NCBI GenBank assembly: GCA_014529385.2
Contig: CM043966.1
Span: 37,302,739 to 37,366,738, forward strand
Direction of reading: 5' to 3'
Origin: Adiantum capillus-veneris
Lineage: Eukaryota; Streptophyta; Polypodiopsida; Polypodiales; Pteridaceae
Length of the DNA: 64,000 nt
Of the stretch, positions 11,501-24,367 are shown piece by piece. A model generated the notes under the pieces. That model ran no database searches. It was not told where the DNA came from and saw nothing but the letters and a program-made list of their open reading frames with translations. Position 1 is the first letter of the stretch. Each line of letters begins with the position of its first letter. Made by a program: the position numbers and the translations under genes.

Positions 11501-12600
11501 CATTTACAGGTACCGTTAATGCTAGATTCAGAGTTGCAAAAGTCACAAGAATCAAAGACAAATCTTGCAGACAAAGGTAAAGCAAAAGTGGACCTCCATT
11601 GATTAGTAAAGAAGGTGTGACAACATATGCTTCTATATCAAAGAACCCTCATGGATTGGCTTCTTCAAGCAAGTCAAGATTTCAAATCTTCAAGTCAAGT
11701 GTTGACCGAACTAAAACCTCTAAGGAGACACCCAAAAATGCAAAGTTATTTTAGCCAAAGTACTGAAGAAAGAAAAATATAGTCAAGCAAGTGTTTGTTC
11801 CGAGTAGTTTAGTCAAAGTTAATGATCCAATTTGGATTGAAGACAAGAAATCGACACAAAAAGAAAAACACATGGGATGGATAGCATCACAATGGAGCTT
11901 AAAAGAATAAGAGTACTAGAGAGGTAACAGACACATATGGATACCAAAACCGTAGGTTAGAGCATATGAAGTAATGTCAAGTCCCTCCCAAGAAAGAAGG
12001 CCCACCAGGTATCAACCTTGACAATATCCTATGATACCTAAGAATCAGGTATACAACAGAACAACATCGAAAGATGCTAAATTCTACCACCCAACTCTCA
12101 AAAGGATATAGAACAAAGACGGATCTCAAAGAATCTTCCTCTTGGACAAGGATTCTACATAGGCTATACAAAGGTATGGCTACTGCATGTACACCAGACT
12201 TGCATGAAGACCTCAGGAACTCAATAAGACCTAGAGCAAAGCAAAGTCAACAAAGGAGAGACACAAAGGTCATCAAGAGATTTGGATTCCTAAGTCTTCC
12301 AATGCTCCTAGTCAAAATCCAAATGCCGACAGTGAAAAGAGGCCTACAACAACATCAAAAACTCCTATCAACAAGCCCAATTGGAGAATCAAACAAATAA
12401 TGGAGTCTTCATGGTCAAAGAAGGACAACCCAACGAATGGGAATGCTGATTCAAAGATGATAAAACAGGTATGGCAAAAGAAACCTTCAATGCCAACTTG
12501 GTCCTTCACTAATCATCTTTTTGAGGATTCAAGCTTACTTTTACCTAAAGGAATGTTTGTAGTAAGCACAAGAATGTAAAAAGTCAAGTTTCCAGGGTAC
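8500..12600 (+). pseudogene. Decayed interior of an LTR element (gag-like and protease-like remnants)
   Basis: Near 8599-8690 a Cys/His pattern (HCSDCG, then KGGHF; QGHINC...KC in the next frame) suggests damaged zinc knuckles. The longest frame (8631-9371, 246 residues) starts at these and ends HPWDRQY without further motifs. At 11399-11602 the frame contains VDVILGHQWLDQHK, which resembles the ILG-x-x-W-L segment after the retropepsin active site. No reverse transcriptase or integrase motif is visible over 5 kb. The size and lack of pol suit a non-autonomous (LARD-like) element that uses the LTR at 13981-14920. Confidence 0.5.
11085..11290 (+). repeat. 103-bp tandem duplication
   Basis: AGCAAGTGTCAAATGCAATG... 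at 11085-11187 is repeated at 11188-11290 with a few substitutions. The period is not a multiple of three and disrupts the reading frame. Confidence 0.85.
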
Positions 12601-13112
12601 AAAAAACACTCTTTGTCATAGTCAGAGTCGGGTTGTTGAGCCATAAAATGAGCAAATCATTAGTCCCAAAGCTTCAAGTCATATTAAACTATGTGCTAAG
12701 AGTCGTAGTTATTAGGCTTATACTCAAGCTGGAAGAGTTGAGCATATCTAAGTCATGTTGCTCATGCTGGATGAGATGAGCATAAGAGGCAAAGTCTATT
12801 AACTTACAAATGGTGGAGTGTTGTAGAGTCCAACACTCACGCACAATGCACAATAAGATGAGAGCACGTATCCTCGACAACAAAAACCATTCTTAAAGGG
12901 GTTCCAGCTTGCAAAGCCATGTCATATGCTTTTATAGCTACACCATCTTTCTGAAGAACCCCTCAAAATCTTTCTTGCACAGCATACTATTTTTCATGCA
13001 TTTTTGTGTATGCATAAATAGGATGTCCCATTGTTGGACATATGCATTAGACACTCTTTTTTCTACCACCTTGAGTGGACTACAATAGGCAAACCAATGT
13101 CATGCTAACCAA

Positions 13113-13580
13113 CAAGTCATTCAATGGAGTCAATACTGGGCGAATATGAAGCTTGGTGACTGCCCAACACTCCCTATCGCTTGGTGTTGACCTTGGTGTT
13201 AAAGCCATTACAAATGACAACAAAGACCTTGGGGCATGATAACCGACAACAAAAAGACAAGTCATACAATGGATTCAATACTGGGTGAATAAGAAGCTTG
13301 GGGACTGCCCAACGTTCTCTATCGCTTGGTGTTGACCTTTGTGTTCAAGCCATTACAAACGACGGCAAAGACCTTGGGACATGATAACGGACAACGGAAA
13401 GATAAGTCATACAGTGCAGTCAATACTGGGTGAATAGGAAGCTTTGGGACTGCCCAACGCTCCCTATCACTTGGTGTTGACCTTTGTGTTAGAGTCATTA
13501 CATGCAATAGTGGAGTCAGCACCAAGAAAATAGGAGTCTTGATGACTTCCCAACGCTCCCCATTGCTTGGTACTGACCTT
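13113..13580. repeat. Tandem repeat, ~146-bp monomer, 3+ copies
   Basis: Copies start with AAGTCATNCARTG...CAATACTGGG at about 13113, 13259 and 13404, with a diverged partial fourth from about 13514. Each contains GACTGCCCAAC and CGCTTGGTGTTGACC words. The array lies about 400 bp before the 3' LTR. Confidence 0.8.
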
Positions 13581-13968
13581 GGAAAATTGGCATCGGCCAG
13601 TAAACTTCCACGGATATCACATTGTTTAATTCTATATCTATAAGCAAATAATCCATTCAGTACTTTATTAATATTTCCCATGCTAATAAGTACTCCAATA
13701 ATGCGCTTATTCCAAAGGCACTTTTTTCCCACTGGGTTTTTTCCCTTTGGTCATGCAGCAGCCTCATCATTATGCTATTACAACGGACAAATGCAACATC
13801 ATCTCTCACTATAGACATATTTGGATCAATTAAGATGCTGCAAAAAATTGAACCACATCAACAAATTCAATAACAAATGAAGAAGATCATCCCATCAACA
13901 ACCAATCAAAACCTTCCACAGCCTCCACAGACACTTTTCAATAGTACCCGAGGACGGGCACTGAAATT

Positions 13969-13980
13969 GGAAGGGGGGAA
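13969..13980 (+). promoter_or_regulatory. Polypurine tract
   Basis: GGAAGGGGGGAA immediately before the TG of the LTR at 13981, the expected plus-strand priming site. It shows the LTR that follows is a 3' LTR. Confidence 0.7.
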
Positions 13981-14920
13981 TGTTAGTTGATTCAATGTCA
14001 GTTAGCAAGAGCTATTGAAGACTGAAGATGTACAAATGCACATCAAAGATCAACATGAAGAACTAGTAAAGATTGGATCTACACATTTTTCACATTTTTC
14101 CAAAATGTTCATGTATTGTAAATTCCCAATTTACTTCAAGCCATTGTAATATTTTGATGTGTTACGGTCTCCATGGGAGTTTCAAGCTATAAAGAATAGG
14201 TCAGCTAGTGTGCTTAGCTTGTAGATTCAGTAAGTGGTGGTTCCCTAAAGGCCTTGGGCGCCCGGACATTGCTTATTTTTACCCTAGGTATATAAGGCAG
14301 TGTGTAAAAGCAATTAGGGTTCTCAAGCTCATTTGTTGAGAGCACTCTTTGGTGAGAGCTCTTGAGGTGTGTGGCTATGGAGTCCTTGAGCTTCTCCTTG
14401 CTCATGTGACTTGATTAACACTTATCAATGCTTAATTCGCTTTCACTATGCCTCTCTCATGCTTCTTGTGATTTCTAATGATGATTTGATTAGCTAGATC
14501 TTAAATAATTAGTGGTTAATCCCGGTCTAATCTTTTGTGATTGCCCTCTTTTTCTTGTGTGTGCATGTAGGTTTGATTGGAGTGTGGTTTTTGATAGATC
14601 TATGTGTGTGTGTGTGTGTGTGTGCTTGCGATTAGTGTGTTGCATGATAGGATTAGTGTTGTGTGCGTCTTGCAATCGTTAGTGTGTGTGACTGGGTTGA
14701 TTGGAGGTGAAGGGAAGTGGATGTGAAAATTGCCAATCGTTGTGGCTTAGCTCCTCCATATGCCGAGAAGCTTATCTCATAGATTCAACCATCCGGGTCA
14801 CCATGATTAGCTCACTAATCATGTGAGTGTTTCCATACCCTAGCCACCTAGGTAGCTCATCCCTCCGGATTGATAATTTTGTTGGTCATTGGAGCTATGC
14901 AACAATGGAACCCCCCAACA
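13981..14920 (+). mobile_element. 3' LTR of a plus-orientation LTR element
   Basis: 940 bp from TGTTAGTTGATTC to CCCCCCAACA. It is preceded by a polypurine tract and homologous in inverse orientation to 6654-7579. A TATATAAGG box is near 14288, the likely LTR promoter. It carries a (GT)n tract at about 14602-14623. No matching 5' LTR in the same orientation is present. Confidence 0.75.
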
Positions 14921-15950
14921 TGTGGCTTCGTCTTTGACCTACTGATCCTATGTGGGTCCATGCAAGTGGATTTTGAAGATTTTTGCCGCATACAGTGGAT
15001 CTTTAAATGCAGGGTGTGTGACACCTACACGCTTCATGTTTGCCCATCTTCCTTCTCCCAACTGCGAAGCCTGTATGTTGAAGATTGCGGTTTTCGGCAA
15101 AAGATGTAATATAGGGGGGCCTGAGACTGATCAAGAGCAACAGTGGCCCTAGCAGGAGATGCTATTCTAACCATAGTCTATGGATCTGCAGTAGCATCAG
15201 AAGAGCTGACTTCCACTCTCGTGCACTTTGCTGCTCTTTCCAGCTTTCCCTTGCTCTTGAACTCAGTATACAATTGCTACACAAGTTGTATGCGAGTAGC
15301 TATGCCTGACAAAGTAATGATTTTAGGATTTTTTAGATCCTGAAAAATCTTCGCAATCTATTCAGTAGACTGCTTAACAATGTTCGATAATGAGCCTGAA
15401 TTCATTAGAGATATGTGAAAAGAAGCTGGCGTAAATGCGTGTTGAAGCTTCTCACTCAAAGACAGACTTCGTTAAGGCCTCTATGAACTGGTAATATTGT
15501 TCTGGAGCAGAGGGGTTTAGGCAACGATGAATCTCAGGCTCTGACATGTGATGAAAGTGACATATTATCACTTCAAAGATGAATTTTTGTTGATGTTCTT
15601 CCAGCTTAATATCCGCTATATCTGCAAGATATAATTTTAAAACATAAATGTTGTCAGATAAGAGGGGAAACTATCAAATTTGTGTAATGTTTGTTAATCC
15701 AGATTCCATACACAATTTGACTTAATTCATAGCAAACGACGATATATTATGATTGCAATACATACATTGTACAATAGAGAGGAGAATACACAAAGAGAGA
15801 CATGGAGAGAGGTGAACATGCCAGGAGTGTGAGGTACGCTCATCACAAGAACTAGATTCTATTATGTGTGTTACATAATACACGTAAACAATTAGAGCGT
15901 GAATGTGAACAACCTAGCTGGTGTGAGGTACGCTCAACACAAGTCGTGGA
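14921..15950. other. No gene recognised
   Basis: Mixed-composition sequence beyond the LTR. Frames at 14870-15345 have no known motif. A GTGTGAGGTACGCTCA(T/A)CACAAG word occurs twice, near 15828 and 15921. Confidence 0.4.
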
Positions 15951-15954
15951 CGTT

Positions 15955-16470
15955 ATTGTAACATTGATTGATAGTTTAATCAATCTAATCTCTGAGGAAT
16001 TGTATGGAGCACACAACACAACCATCAGCGGACAATTTGAAAATCTTGGATTGTGGTCAAACATAGTACATATTTACATCCAAGAGAACACCAAGTCATC
16101 TACTGATGAGTGGCGTATCTACAGATCAGAAAGTACAAGGCGTGTCATGCTAAGATGAAGAGGGCATAAGTATGCATCTCTCCACTCTTAGGTAGACAAA
16201 TGTATCCCTTATATTTCTATGTAGTAAAAGAACGATGATGTGACTTAATACAATCCTTGATGAAGTGTATGGAACTCACAACACAAACATCAACGAACAA
16301 CTTAACAATCTCAGATGTAGGCCAAATATCGTATGTATCTACATCCAAGATAACACCAAGTCATCTACTGATGAACAATGACATGTCTTTGGAGTTCAAA
16401 AAACAAGAGTAACCAGTGTGACACACAAAGATAAAGAGGGCATAAACTATGCATCTCTTCACTATCTGTT
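15955..16470 (+). repeat. Diverged tandem duplication (~280-bp period)
   Basis: About 15955-16190 and 16235-16465 share TTTACATCCAAGA.AACACCAAGTCATCTACTGATGA and AGAGGGCATAA.TATGCATCTCT. The copies differ by many substitutions, so the duplication is old. Confidence 0.7.
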
Positions 16471-16920
16471 TTTTATGAACAAAACTCTTGTCCGTGAAAC
16501 AATCGATAATTTGAGCTGATCTAAAATTGAGCAACATATAGGTCACTCTGGAGTGAGAGGTGTAGCACCATGCCTGCTGCACACCATGAGTCGACCACTA
16601 AACCCTAAACTCAGCCCTGTGGCCCGAGAGATAAACAACTGCACCACACGAGTGAGAATCTAAGTCTGTCCCAAAACCCATCTCTGTAGTGAGCCAAGTG
16701 GATACACAACACGATAAAAGTGACTAATTTCTACACACTTTCGGAGTGAGCCGGATGGCTACACACCACGAAGTGGTCTATAACCTGCAAGCCAACTCTG
16801 CGGTGAGAGTAAAACAACTGCACCACAGAGTCTGGCACAAAACACAAAAACAAGTTAGAAAAGAGTAGATTAAGTTGAAAATATTACCTCAAGATGTGGA
16901 TGTCCCAAAATCCTCCTCAA
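16471..16920. other. Short repeated GTGAG...CCACG words, no gene
   Basis: Several spaced copies of GTGAGCCRRRTGGMTACACAC / GTGAGAGTAAAACAACTGCACCACA occur between 16550 and 16830, each around 60 to 80 bp apart. Their nature is unknown. Confidence 0.35.
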
Positions 16921-16929
16921 TCTCTAGCA

Positions 16930-17075
16930 CTGCTTTCGATCGAAGCCGGCTCAAGCTCTAGAGCTGCTTTCAATCAAAGCCAATGATGATTTCTTATATA
17001 AGATATCTTTTGATCGAAAGCCTTTTTGATCAAAAGATAGTTTGATTGAAATATCTTTCGATCAAAAAGAAAATA
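16930..17075. repeat. Cluster of CTTTYGATCRAAAG palindromes
   Basis: At least five copies of TTTTGATCGAAAG-like words in both orientations. 17005-17020 and 17021-17038 form a hairpin with one mismatch. Confidence 0.7.
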
Positions 17076-17972
17076 AAATGGCTATATGGTGATTATATGA
17101 GATTTCGGCATATAATGGCGTTTTATACGTATTTGTTTTTCGCACGAGTGTATAAATGCAATGCAGGAACCTATAGAGCTAATTCAAGATTGGGATGCCA
17201 GAGTTATAGAGCTCACACTCAAAGGAGGACAACTAAAAATACCATTTGCATACAGTAAAGAGGAATGGAAATAATCTCTATGTGATTTCCAATCAAACAA
17301 GTATGAGTCATCAACCACAATTACAACTACAGCTCCAAAAAAGACTTCTACTACTCCACCAATGCAGGGAGCTAGGCAAGTTTGGATACCCAAAAGTCAC
17401 GGATCTCATCAAATCTGGGTGCCTAAAATATAGCTATGCACCACCAACAACCCTAAGGGAAAACAACTTTATCCATATTTTCAACAAGAACCATCGCTAC
17501 TAAAGATGAAATGGGTATCTAAACCAAAAGAGAGATGTGCAGCTCATAGTAGAAGATAACTGCCGAAAGCAGACAAGTAAGAATATGTGTACCAAAGACC
17601 CCACCACAAATCAAATCAACCTCCATCAAGTACAAATGGATACCTAAATTCAAACCACCAACCACCATTGGACCCACCGATTCCAGTCAAAACACAGTAG
17701 ACGATGCATATCGCACCATAAAAGAACATGCTCAAGTGCTATACAGTTTACTATTCAAGAGAGTTCAACCACAACATACCTTGCCAGCAGTGGAAACCCT
17801 TGAGTACAATACTCAAGACCCACCTCTTGCACATCATAGTGTGTTTAACTACATTGGGATCAATAGCATTATAGGGCCAATGAGGGCCATGCATAAATGC
17901 AACTTTGTGACCTACGCACTGCACAACAAGAATACTCTATTATTCCAACAGATTGAAGCATTTGTGTTTTAA
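17076..17972 (+). pseudogene. Retroelement-like remnant with repeated W-x-PK motifs
   Basis: Across frames the translation repeatedly gives RQVWIPK, HQIWVPK, MKWVSK and YKWIPK between 17360 and 17660. Similar IWIPK words occur at 11.9-12.5 kb. Plant copia polyproteins carry single W-V-P-K motifs between the zinc knuckle and protease, so this may be a degraded relative. A frame at 17736-17972 continues without motifs. Confidence 0.3.
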
Positions 17973-18912
17973 TGTACGATATTTCTTGAATAAATTAGCC
18001 AATTTTCCACTTAATACAATAATTGGGGAATGCAATAAGTAATTCCTTGATATGTGTATATAGTGTACATAACAACCAAAATGCCATAAATGGTGCAATT
18101 TTTACTCATATTGTATGTTTTCTAGCCAAAATCATTATGAAAATGTACAATCCACAAAAAAAGGCCAAATAATAAATTTAGGATTGTTTTAGTATTTTTT
18201 GCATATAGGATGGAAATTTTTAAGCAGTTAGGTCAATTTTCATAATAAAAGCTAAGAAAATAAACAATAATGAGCAGGAATGTCAGAATTTCATTCCAAC
18301 TTCAGGCACCAAATCTCGAAGCTCAATGGAAAAGCCTTTTTTTTTTGAAGCAAATTTGATTAAAAAAACTCGATGGCCACTCCAACTCATTGATCATCTG
18401 GAACAGAATGCGACAAAAAGGTCCATGGATGTCACTTTTTAGAGATTTTTGATCCGAGAGTACACCATTAGGGCCAAAAAAGGCTAGAAAAGGGATGTTT
18501 GTTAATCGAAGGATTAAGGAATAGTCCAATAGTCATTTGACACGTATACAAAAGTATGGCACTCTTGTCTCCTCTATCTTCGGTTTTGCTGGTCCTATTT
18601 TGACATAGAGAGTAGCTAAATGTCTTCATCATAAGGCTGAAACTGCTATATTTAGGTGCTTTCAATGAGTAAGCTCATTAAATTTGCAACCCAAAGTAAA
18701 GAAGTCTCATCTTTTATTCTATTTTCTATTTCACAAAATCATTGTCAAACAATACAAAATCTATGTGAGAAGGCTCTAAAAACAAGGCCATTAATGACAA
18801 ATCACCTTTTTTTTTCAAACGTATACCTTTTTCAATTTCCCTCTATTTTGTGAGAGGTTTAAGTCTTTTCGTCTCTGTATTTTCTTTCTTCTTCTCTAAT
18901 CTCTGAGTTTCC
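17973..18912. other. AT-rich, no gene recognised
   Basis: AT-rich spacer with homopolymer A and T runs. It may hold the promoter of the pseudogene starting at 18913; the pyrimidine-rich stretch TCTTTCTTCTTCTCTAATCTCTGAG just precedes its ATG. Confidence 0.4.
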
Positions 18913-20176
18913 ATGGCATCTTCTACATGTTTCCCTTCACATAACATAACTTCTTGTGACTTTCATAACGTTAGAGAGGATGATCTTTGGAAACCCATAT
19001 CTTTTCATGTGAATGACTGGGTAACAATGCTTCCTTCATGCAAAGGTGTACACAGAGTGAAGAGAACTAAACGTGATAAAGTAAAAAACCATTGGACAGG
19101 TCGTGTTCTTGGTTTCAAAGTGACTGACAATGACTGGCTACCTAAGGTTCAACATGTGTACATGGCCAAGAATATGGTGTTAGACTTGCATGAATATCCC
19201 ACACTGCATTCTTACTGTAAGTTTTTTTTTTAAATCTATTTGATACAATGAATTTTTCGTTCTCCCATTGTTTTTTCTCATTTTTTTATTCCATTTCAGA
19301 TATATTTCCTTCAACAGCTGTGGAATGGCAGCCTGTTGAGTGTTTAAGTGTGGGACGTTCAAAGCAATGCACAAAGGGATTGCGGATGCTATGTATGCTG
19401 ACAAGCCACCTTCTTTTCACAAAAAAATGGATTTGTTTGTCTATTTTGCAGAATACAAGGTTCCATCACGAGAAGGTGCATATGGAGAACTACATCAGTT
19501 ACCCGTTCCCACCATAAGTTCACTTGACTAGGAAGCTCCTGATGCATCCTTAACGCTATGTCTCCGGGCAGGATGTCAAGAAGGATTAAAGTTCAATGGT
19601 TCTTGCCTATACATGTCTTGTTTCAAAACAATGGACTTGCAGAGGACAAAGACGATGTGGCTTAATAGAAGACTTTCTATGACTAAACTGGATAATGTAC
19701 TTGGAGACGAATGGAGTACCAAAGAAACTTTCCATATTGGCCATAATATTAATTGTAGATTAAGCCCAAATTCTATGTCTATCTCATATCAACTATGTCG
19801 TCAATCATTAGTTTTGGGCTATGACTATAGGAGATGGAGAAGAAAATTAGATAGTTGGGTTCCTCTCGACTCTGAGGAAAATTGTCCAGAGTTTGAACTA
19901 AAGGTCACAGTCCATCCACACACTAAGCATAGAATCCTTATAGTAACAACAAATTGGAGACTACAGGATGTTAGAGAATCTCTTGAGTTTCTTGATGAAA
20001 CATCTCTTGAGTATAGATTCAAAGTTGATGGAATTGTGGTGAGCACAAGGATGGAGAATTCAACCTCTCACATTATTGTGGACTTTTTGACACACAATAA
20101 GCAGTTGCTGATGCATAAATTTCAGAGGTCAAAATCAGTCCAAATGGATATCACCATTGTGTTTGGAGCGTGCTAA
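18913..20176 (+). pseudogene. Unrecognised gene remnant with one intron
   Basis: The ATG at 18913 opens a frame containing NDWVTMLPSCKGVHRVKRTK and WTGRVLGFKVTDNDWLPKVQ. A GT-AG intron fits at 19217-19299 (GTAAGT ... TTCCATTTCAG). The frame continues IFPSTAVEWQPVE, shifts by one base near 19345, and then runs GTFKAMHKGIADAMYADKPP to a stop at 19529-19531. Beyond the stop the same frame stays open to 20176 (about 215 residues). Total length would be about 400 residues. The mixed composition and conserved splice sites suggest a real former gene, perhaps carried by a mobile element, but I recognise no family. Confidence 0.5.
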
Positions 20177-20291
20177 AACCCAGGTTACACCCTTACCTTG
20201 CTAAATCGTATTTTGTATGCAAAATTTACGCAAAAAAACATTGTTTTGGAGCCCAAAAAATGACCCGCTGAAATAAAAATCTGCATTCTTC

Positions 20292-22073
20292 TTGCAAGTA
20301 TGGCTGCAAAAATGCATACACACTTGCAATACACCCTCCTCTCAAGCTTGGGAATATCCTCAAGCTTCCATGAGCACATATCTGGTGGTTGCTCACCAAT
20401 CTCGAGCTTCCACCGAAAATGAGCCAGTTATGCCGCAAGTGAATACTCCTGTCACTATAGAAATTGAGCAGGCTAGTAGTAGTCAGCCAAGAAGGTCTCA
20501 AAGAGCCTCAAATCCACCAAACCGTTTTGTTCTTGGCCTAGATTTTGTATTGTTGACAGATAGTGGGGAGCCGTCTTGTTACAAAGAGTCCATGCTAGCC
20601 AAGGATAAGACTCCGTGGGAGCTTGCGATGAAAAGTGAGTTGTCTAGTATTCAGAAAAACAAAACTTAGGAATTTGTTTCATTGCCAAAAGGTAGGAAAG
20701 AACTGCCTTGTAAATGGGTTTACAAGAAGAAGATTGCATCTAGGGTTGACGACTACAAAGCTCAGTTAGTGGCCAAAGGTTTCAAGCAAGAATATGGTAT
20801 AGATTTTTAAGAAATTTTTTCTCCAGTGTTCAAGATGATAACATTGAGACTGTTTCTTGGTTTGGTTGCCACTCAAGATTTGGAGCTTGAGCAACTGGAT
20901 ATCATTACAGCTTTCTTACATGGAGATCTCAATGAGAAGATTTATATGCAGCAACATGAAGGGTTTGCGTTAAAGGGCAAGGAACATTTAGTCGGTAAGC
21001 TTCTGAAAAGTCTCTATGGCTTGAAGCAATCATCCAGACAATGGTATCAAAAGTTTGATGCATTTATGCATTCCCAAGGCTATAAGCATAGTACTGAGGA
21101 TCCATGTCTTTATGTGAAAAGACAACCCAATGGAAAACTAATTATTCTTATTTTGTATGCACGAATGACATGCTCATTGTAGGTCATTCAAAGAAGGACA
21201 TTTCTAGCTTCAAAATGAAGCTGAAGAGTCAGTTTGACATGAAAGATTTAGGAAATACAAATCACATTTTGGGTATGCGCATTAATCTAGATTGTAAGAA
21301 GAGATGGTTATACTTATTGCAGAAGGATTATATGCATAAAGTTCTTGAACGTTTCAACCTGCAGAAGGGGAAGGCATTGAGTACCCCATTGCCTGCATAT
21401 TTGAAACTGAGCAAGAACAACTATCCCTAATTTGTTGAGGAAAAAGCTGCGATGGCTAAGGTTCTTTATGTTTCAGCTTGTGGCAGTCTCATGTATGCCA
21501 TGGTGGCTACGAGACCTGACATTTCACATGTAGTGCGAGTTGTCAACAGATTTATATCTAACCCTGGTAAAAAGCATTGGGATGCTGTCAAGTCAATTCT
21601 TAGATACTTCAGTGGCATAGCGGATAGTCATGCTATGGTCGTGGAGATCTATCCATCAAGGGATATGTGGACATTGATTATGCAGGCTGTGCTGGTTCTG
21701 CTATATCTTGGAGATCCGTTCTTCAAGATTGTACGTCCATTTCCACTATACAGAGGTTGAGTATGTTGCTTTAAGTGAAGCATGCAAGGAAGCTTTATGG
21801 CTTGCTTGCCTAGTGGGAGATCTTGGATTGGAGCATAAATTGCCAGTTCTTCACTGTGACAGTCAGAGTGCTATTGCTTTAACCAAGAATCCGGTATTTC
21901 ATTCGCAAATGAAATACATTAATGTGCGGTATCACTTCAAGCAGGAGTGCTTGGCAAACAAAAAGCTTAACTTGGTGAAGATTCATACGTTAGAGAACAC
22001 AACAGATGCACTCATGAAAAGTCTCTCCAGCCATCAATTTCAGCATTGTCATGAGTTGATGGGCATTGGGTGA
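20292..22073 (+). pseudogene. Ty1/copia pol remnant (reverse transcriptase and RNase H)
   Basis: Recognisable copia RT landmarks in order: WELAMKSELSSI, KWVYKKK, AQLVAKGFKQEYGIDF, ITAFLHGDLNEKIYMQQHEG, LKSLYGLKQSSRQWYQKFD and DPCLY. These are followed by LGMRI, CGSLMYAMVATRPDI, the RNase H segment SEACKEALWL and HCDSQSAIAL. There are TAG/TAA stops within the first 200 codons, and a frameshift at the catalytic Y-x-D-D (about 21157-21175) destroys the active site. Gag, protease and integrase are absent upstream, so only the 3' half of the element remains. Confidence 0.85.
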
Positions 22074-22135
22074 GATGTAGTCTTCCTCACTCATTCTTTC
22101 TTCTGGCCTTCCACATTGGCCATCAAGTGGGAGAT

Positions 22136-22250
22136 TGTTGGGTTTGTTGGCACGTGTCCAACTGACCATCACTAACTCACTTACAGTTTCTTTATCCAAG
22201 TGTATAGATAATACATTACGAGCCATACACGTTATCTTGATATAGTGTGT
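22136..22250 (+). mobile_element. Copia 3' LTR, left part, split by a Ty3 insertion
   Basis: TGTTGGGTTTGTTGG follows a purine-rich tract (CAAGTGGGAGAT), as expected for a copia 3' LTR. The LTR is interrupted at 22250 by the Ty3 element and resumes at 30174 after the duplicated TGTGT. Its right end is not located. Confidence 0.65.
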
Positions 22251-23947
<1,697 letters not shown>

Positions 23948-23962
23948 TTGGTATCAAAGCAC
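23948..23962 (+). promoter_or_regulatory. Element 1 primer-binding site
   Basis: TTGGTATCAAAGCAC, complementary to the 3' end of initiator tRNA-Met apart from one base, directly after the 5' LTR. Confidence 0.85.
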
Positions 23963-24367
23963 AATGTTTCTCTTTTATTGCTCAAGAAGGGAGGTCCTCA
24001 AGCTAGCTATAAATGGTTGGTACTATTAATTGCATGTGAGTAAGTAGAATAGGGATTTTTTAGCCTTGCAGTGCGCCTGCCTTTGTGCAATTAATGGGGC
24101 ATCACCGTTGAGAGCTATGGTCTTAATAGTGGAGTCCTACGGGGCTTGCCTACGGCTTAACCACTATTGAGCTATTAGAAGCTTGACAGGAGCCGGTGTT
24201 GTTTTGGTGTTGATGAACGACCCTCTCTTCTATTCCTTGCAATTAATGGTATTCGAGCCACGGGTACAGTAGCTTGAGTGCTTTTTCTAAAGGGGTAAAG
24301 AGGAGTAGCAACTAGGGCTTGAAGTGCCAAAGTACACTTAAAAAGTTTACACTTAAAAGTTGTTAGA

